DNA from: Acidobacteriota bacterium
GTDB lineage: Bacteria; Acidobacteriota; Vicinamibacteria; Vicinamibacterales; JAFNAJ01
Reading direction: 5' to 3'
Length of the DNA stretch: 63,595 bases
Assembly (NCBI GenBank): GCA_023384575.1
Contig: JAHDVP010000001.1
Span: forward strand, 55,443-119,037
Shown here: positions 60,428 to 63,595 of the stretch, piece by piece
How positions within the stretch are numbered: the first letter of the stretch is position 1
How the letters are laid out: every line of letters starts with the position of its first letter
The notes under the pieces: model-generated
What the model was told of the DNA's origin: nothing
The model's database searches: none
Seen by the model: only the letters and a program-made list of their open reading frames with translations
Position numbers and translations under genes: made by a program

Positions 60428-62383
60428 CTAGACCAGGTCCACGTATCCTTCGGGCAGCGTATCGTCCGGGTGGGCGCCGAGGTGCCCGAGCAGGTCGGCG
60501 ATGATGACGGCCTTGTCGCGCGCGTCGCGGCGCGACCACGTTCGTGACTTCACCTCGACGAAGGAGTCGTCGACGGGCGGGCGCACGAGCCGGTCGAGGT
60601 GCACGTAGAACTCGACGCCCCGGTAGGCGACGAGCCAGCGTCGCCGGTCCTTCTCGACGGCGCGCTCGGCAGCGGGCTTGAAGTACTCGCGGTAGAAGCG
60701 CAGCGAGTGGGTGGCCGGTGCGAGGTAGCGCGATCGGAAGAGGAGCACGCGCCCGAACTCGGCCTCGCGCGACTCGCCGGTGAGCGTGAGCCTGGCGCGC
60801 ACGCCGGTGACCTCGCCCTTCTCGTCGAGGAACTCGTCCTCTCGAAACCGCAGCCGGCCCTGCGACGGGTCGTCGAACAGGAAGTACGTGTCGTACTGGT
60901 GGTATCGCGCGGTGCGAATCACCGTGACGTCGTCGCCCGCGATGGCGCCGAGCACGGTGTCGGGGCTGGTGACGCGGGCCTTCACCTGCACCTCGAAGCT
61001 CTCCTCCTCGACGGCGCCGCCGATGGCGATGAGCTTCTTCAGGACGCTCTCCTCGCGCGCGATCAGGAACGTGTCGATGCGCCTGGCGTACGCGGCCGCC
61101 TCGCGGGCGAGCGCCGGCTCGTCGATGGTGAGCAGCCGCCGGCCGCGCATCAGCCATCGGCCGTTGCACAGCACGTCGGTGACGTCACTCGACTTCGCCG
61201 CGTAGACGATGCGCGAGTACACGGCCTGGGGGTCGCGCGCGAAGGCGGGCGTGTTGTGGACCGCGCCGACGTCGACGAGGATCAGGTCGGCGCGACGGCC
61301 GACCTCGAGCGAGCCCGTCAGCGCCCCGAGGCCGATGGCCGAGGCCCCGAGCCGCGTTGCCATCAGCAGTGCCTGCCGCGCCGGCAGCGCCGTGGGGTCT
61401 CCCGAGATGCCCTTGGCGAGCAGGGCCGCGAGCCGCACCTCCTCGAACATGTCGAGGTCGTTGTTCGACGCCGGCCCGTCGGTCCCGATCCCCACGTCGA
61501 GGCCCACGTCGAGCATCGTCGTCACCGGCGCGACGCCCGATCCGAGCTTCAGGTTGCTCGACGGGTTGTGCGAGACGCCGGCGCCGGCGTTCTTCATCGT
61601 CCGCATCTCGCCCACGTCGACGTGCACGCAGTGAGCCGCGAGCACGTGCGCGTCGAACACCCCCTGCTTCTTCACCCAAGGGATGACGGGCATCCCGTGC
61701 GTCTTGCGCCACTGCTCGACCTCGAGGAGCGTCTCCGAGAGGTGCGTGTGGATGGGGACGTCGAACTCGACGGCGAGGTCGGCGCACGCGCGAAGGATGT
61801 CGGCCGTGCAAGTGTAGGGCGCGTGCGGCGCGGGTGCCGGCACGATGAGCGGGTGGTCCTTCCAGCGGACGATGAACTCGCGGGCGCGCGCGAGCGAGTC
61901 CTCGTAGCTCGGCGCGTCCGGCGCGGGGAACTTCAGGACGGTCTGGCCGCACAGGGCGCGCATCCCGGCGGAAGCGGTAGCCTCGGCCACCGCCTCCTCG
62001 AAGTAGTACATGTCGGCGAAGGCCGTGACGCCGGACCGGATCATCTCCGCACAGGCAAGGCCCGTCCCGAGACGGACGAAATCAGGGCTCACGAACTCGC
62101 GTTCGACGGGCATCATGTAGCCCATCAGCCACACGTCGAGCCGGAGGTCGTCGGCCAGGCCGCGCAGCAGCGTCATCGGTGCGTGTGTGTGCGCGTTGAC
62201 GAGCCCGGGCATCACGATGCGGCCGTCGCAGTCCACGACCTCGGCGGCAGTGTAGGCCGAGACATCGCCCACGGCGACGATGCCGTCGCCGGTGACGGCC
62301 ACGCCCCCGGGGTCGTGGACGGCGAACTCGCCGTCCATCGTGACGACGAGCGCGTTCGCGAGCAGGAGATCGCAGGTGGGCAT
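60428..62383 (-). CDS. Amidohydrolase (methylthioadenosine/SAH deaminase-like) fused to a C-terminal CYTH domain
   Basis: 651 residues from the ATG at 62383. Residues 1-450 are a metal-dependent deaminase: PGLVNAHTHAPMTLLRG (metal HxH), IHTHLSETLLEVEQW, AAHCVHVD, SHNPSSNLKLGSGVAPV and GIGTDGPASNNDLDMFEE, a close fit to MtaD-type enzymes that deaminate 5'-methylthioadenosine and S-adenosylhomocysteine. From about 458 a CYTH/triphosphate-tunnel-like domain follows: FEVQVKARV in place of E-x-E-x-K, RFREDEF, GVRARLTLTG, RRRWLVAYRGVEFYV, DSFVEVKSRTW. CYTH domains act on triphosphates or nucleotides. The frame is continuous, so it is a true fusion. A 6-bp hairpin (60411-60425) follows the stop. Confidence 0.82.
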   Translation of the reverse strand: MPTCDLLLANALVVTMDGEFAVHDPGGVAVTGDGIVAVGDVSAYTAAEVVDCDGRIVMPGLVNAHTHAPMTLLRGLADDLRLDVWLMGYMMPVEREFVSPDFVRLGTGLACAEMIRSGVTAFADMYYFEEAVAEATASAGMRALCGQTVLKFPAPDAPSYEDSLARAREFIVRWKDHPLIVPAPAPHAPYTCTADILRACADLAVEFDVPIHTHLSETLLEVEQWRKTHGMPVIPWVKKQGVFDAHVLAAHCVHVDVGEMRTMKNAGAGVSHNPSSNLKLGSGVAPVTTMLDVGLDVGIGTDGPASNNDLDMFEEVRLAALLAKGISGDPTALPARQALLMATRLGASAIGLGALTGSLEVGRRADLILVDVGAVHNTPAFARDPQAVYSRIVYAAKSSDVTDVLCNGRWLMRGRRLLTIDEPALAREAAAYARRIDTFLIAREESVLKKLIAIGGAVEEESFEVQVKARVTSPDTVLGAIAGDDVTVIRTARYHQYDTYFLFDDPSQGRLRFREDEFLDEKGEVTGVRARLTLTGESREAEFGRVLLFRSRYLAPATHSLRFYREYFKPAAERAVEKDRRRWLVAYRGVEFYVHLDRLVRPPVDDSFVEVKSRTWSRRDARDKAVIIADLLGHLGAHPDDTLPEGYVDLV

Positions 62384-62814
62384 GGATGCGCCGGGGTGCG
62401 CCCCCGCAGCGGTGGGCCGCGGGCGTGGACCTTCGGTGCAGTCTACCCCAATCCGACATTCGGCTCGCGGCTGCCGGCGAGCGGCTACCGGAGAGCACGA
62501 TGAAGATCGCCGTCTTCTCCGCGAATCGGTGACCTCACGGGGAGTGAAGCGGAGGCCAGCCGTCCAATCGTCGAGGTCTCCACCCCGGCCACCAGCCGTC
62601 AGCCTGCAGCCGCCAGCCAGTCTGTCGGATCGGGGTCTACCCCAGTTCGACGATCGGGCCGCAGGCTGGTCGCTGCGGGCGGCAGGCGACGGGCCGAAGG
62701 CCCACGACGGGCCGCGAGCGGCCGGTGGACGCTGGTTTCCCCGAGGGGCGGATCGGGGTCGAGGCGTGGACAAGGGGGCCGCGAGCGGCCGACCGCGCCG
62801 GCGGCGCACCGACG
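62384..62814. other. 431-bp non-coding spacer with short direct and inverted repeats
   Basis: No complete gene. GTCTACCCCARTYCGAC occurs twice (near 62441 and 62636). The perfect 14-bp inverted repeat GGCCGCGAGCGGCC occurs twice (62710-62723 and 62777-62790). A possible gene remnant sits at 62500-62532. The repeats and the remnant suggest a site of past recombination. Confidence 0.5.
62500..62532 (+). pseudogene. Possible N-terminal remnant of a D-lactate dehydrogenase-like gene
   Basis: A 10-codon frame, MKIAVFSANR then stop, preceded by GGAGAGCACG, which looks like a ribosome site. MKIAVFSA is the usual first beta-strand of D-2-hydroxyacid (D-lactate) dehydrogenases. Nothing downstream resembles the rest of the enzyme. 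Ten residues can match by chance, so confidence is low. Confidence 0.3.
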
Positions 62815-63519
62815 TCAGTCGTGCATGTGTTCGAGATAGATGCGCTCGAGATCGGCGTGGCCGATCTCGTTGGTGTCGAGCGTCGCGACGAGGCGGCCGT
62901 GCTTCATGATGCCGACACGCGTACCCGATTCCTTCGCGCGGAACAGGTCGTGCGTCGCCATCAGCACCGCCACGCCGGCCTCGCTCAGCTGCTCGAGCAG
63001 CGCCGAGAACTCGTTGGCGGCCTTCGGGTCGAGGCCCGACGTCGGCTCGTCGAGCAGCAGCGCTTCGGCCCGCTTCGCCAGAGCGATGGCGATGCCCACC
63101 TTCTGGCGCATCCCCTTCGAGTACGTACCCACGCGACGCTCGGCGGCCTCGTGAGACAGCCCGACGCGGTCGAAGAAGTCGAGCAACTCACGGCGCGCGT
63201 GGTCGGGCCGCCCGGCCAGGGCACTGAAGAACTCGAGGTTCTCGAGCCCGGTGAGGTTGCGGTACAGCATCACCGTCTCGGGGATGTACGCCACGTATTT
63301 CTTGGTCTCGAGGGCGTGCGTGGTGACGTCGAGCCCCTTGATCTTCGCGGTCCCGCCCGAGGGCTGGATGAAGTTCAGGAACAGGTTGATGGTGGTCGTC
63401 TTGCCGGCGCCGTTGGCGCCGAGCAGGCAGAAGACCTCGCCGGGCTCGATCCGCAAATCGAGCGGATGGAGCGCCGGTGTGCCGTTGTACTGTTTCGCGA
63501 GGCCGATGGCTTCGAGCAT
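62815..63519 (-). CDS. ABC transporter ATP-binding protein (ABC-2/drug or gliding-type exporter)
   Basis: 234 residues. Walker A LLGANGAGKTTTINLFLNF, signature YSKGMRQKVGIAIAL, Walker B ALLLDEPTSGLD and switch His MATHDLF are intact. The KGMRQ signature and short C-terminus place it with CcmA/NosF/DrrA-type exporters that pair with a separate membrane protein. The permease is not downstream, where the amidohydrolase lies after a 431-bp gap, so it is presumably beyond the right edge. Substrate unknown. The last 76 bp of the window upstream of it hold no recognisable complete gene, only a 7-bp-arm hairpin (63533-63552). Confidence 0.88.
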   Translation of the reverse strand: MLEAIGLAKQYNGTPALHPLDLRIEPGEVFCLLGANGAGKTTTINLFLNFIQPSGGTAKIKGLDVTTHALETKKYVAYIPETVMLYRNLTGLENLEFFSALAGRPDHARRELLDFFDRVGLSHEAAERRVGTYSKGMRQKVGIAIALAKRAEALLLDEPTSGLDPKAANEFSALLEQLSEAGVAVLMATHDLFRAKESGTRVGIMKHGRLVATLDTNEIGHADLERIYLEHMHD

Positions 63520-63595
63520 GGCTCCACTCCCTGGCCAGGGTGACGCCTGGCCTTCTCGAGTTCCAGACGGATGTCGCTGTCGTGCCTGGGCGACG

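Noticed and set aside
1-63595. tRNA or rRNA genes
   Set aside because: No cloverleaf-like segment with a T-loop GTTCGA context flanked by pairing acceptor arms, and no rRNA-like stretch, was found by eye; a covariance search was not possible.

Overview
This is a high-GC chromosomal window from a Gram-negative bacterium. Evidence for a Gram-negative cell includes a TonB-dependent receptor, a PEP-CTERM protein and periplasmic binding proteins. The mix of features is most like Acidobacteriota, perhaps Vicinamibacteria: giant secreted proteins built from carboxypeptidase-regulatory-like repeats, a TonB receptor with the same kind of N-terminal domain, futalosine-pathway menaquinone genes, PEP-CTERM, and CHAT proteases beside sigma/anti-sigma pairs. 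That placement is inference. No tRNA, rRNA, CRISPR array, prophage or insertion sequence was recognised. Long open frames opposite the large minus-strand genes are GC-driven shadows.

Region 1 (1-24.8 kb, all minus strand, transcribed right to left) reads as one surface/secretion block: an RNA polymerase sigma factor, a membrane anti-sigma factor coupled to it by a GTGA overlap, an exported TPR-CHAT caspase-like protein 5 nt further on, a PEP-CTERM protein, a 4655-residue multi-domain subtilisin-family protein with an intact Asp-His-Asn-Ser set, and an exported repeat protein of at least 1889 residues that runs off the left edge. A nested inverted-repeat element (24967-25273) separates this block from a superoxide dismutase gene.

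Region 2 (25.3-36 kb): Mn-type superoxide dismutase, acyl-CoA synthetase and mqnE on the minus strand. A cobalamin riboswitch then leads a plus-strand B12 uptake operon (TonB receptor, ATPase, permease, binding protein) with overlapping reading frames. mqnD and trehalose-phosphatase follow on the minus strand. mqnE, mqnD and the ubiE/menG-type methyltransferase at 45-46 kb belong to menaquinone synthesis.

Region 3 (36-46 kb): a plus-strand trio of a degenerate HtrA-like double-PDZ protein and two cation/proton-antiporter-like proteins; then a minus-strand sulfur operon starting with an unknown protein and a ubiquitin-like/E1/rhodanese fusion (CysO-MoeZ-like), followed by iscR, iscS, iscA and a small exported protein. 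iscU is absent.

Region 4 (46-52.5 kb): a DtxR-like metalloregulator, phosphoglycolate phosphatase, divergent queD and queC, a DUF5615 PIN-like protein, a deoxyhypusine-synthase-like enzyme retaining the catalytic Lys, a short-chain dehydrogenase and a Cache-domain membrane protein with no output domain.

Region 5 (52.6-63.6 kb): an atypical aldehyde dehydrogenase divergent from an HMG-CoA reductase-UbiB kinase operon with a near-consensus promoter; a minus-strand polyhydroxyalkanoate-granule operon (phaR regulator, two phasins, patatin-like hydrolase) whose promoter carries two copies of a 17-bp palindrome; a methylthioadenosine/S-adenosylhomocysteine deaminase fused to a CYTH domain; a 431-bp spacer with a possible dehydrogenase gene remnant; and an ABC transporter ATPase.
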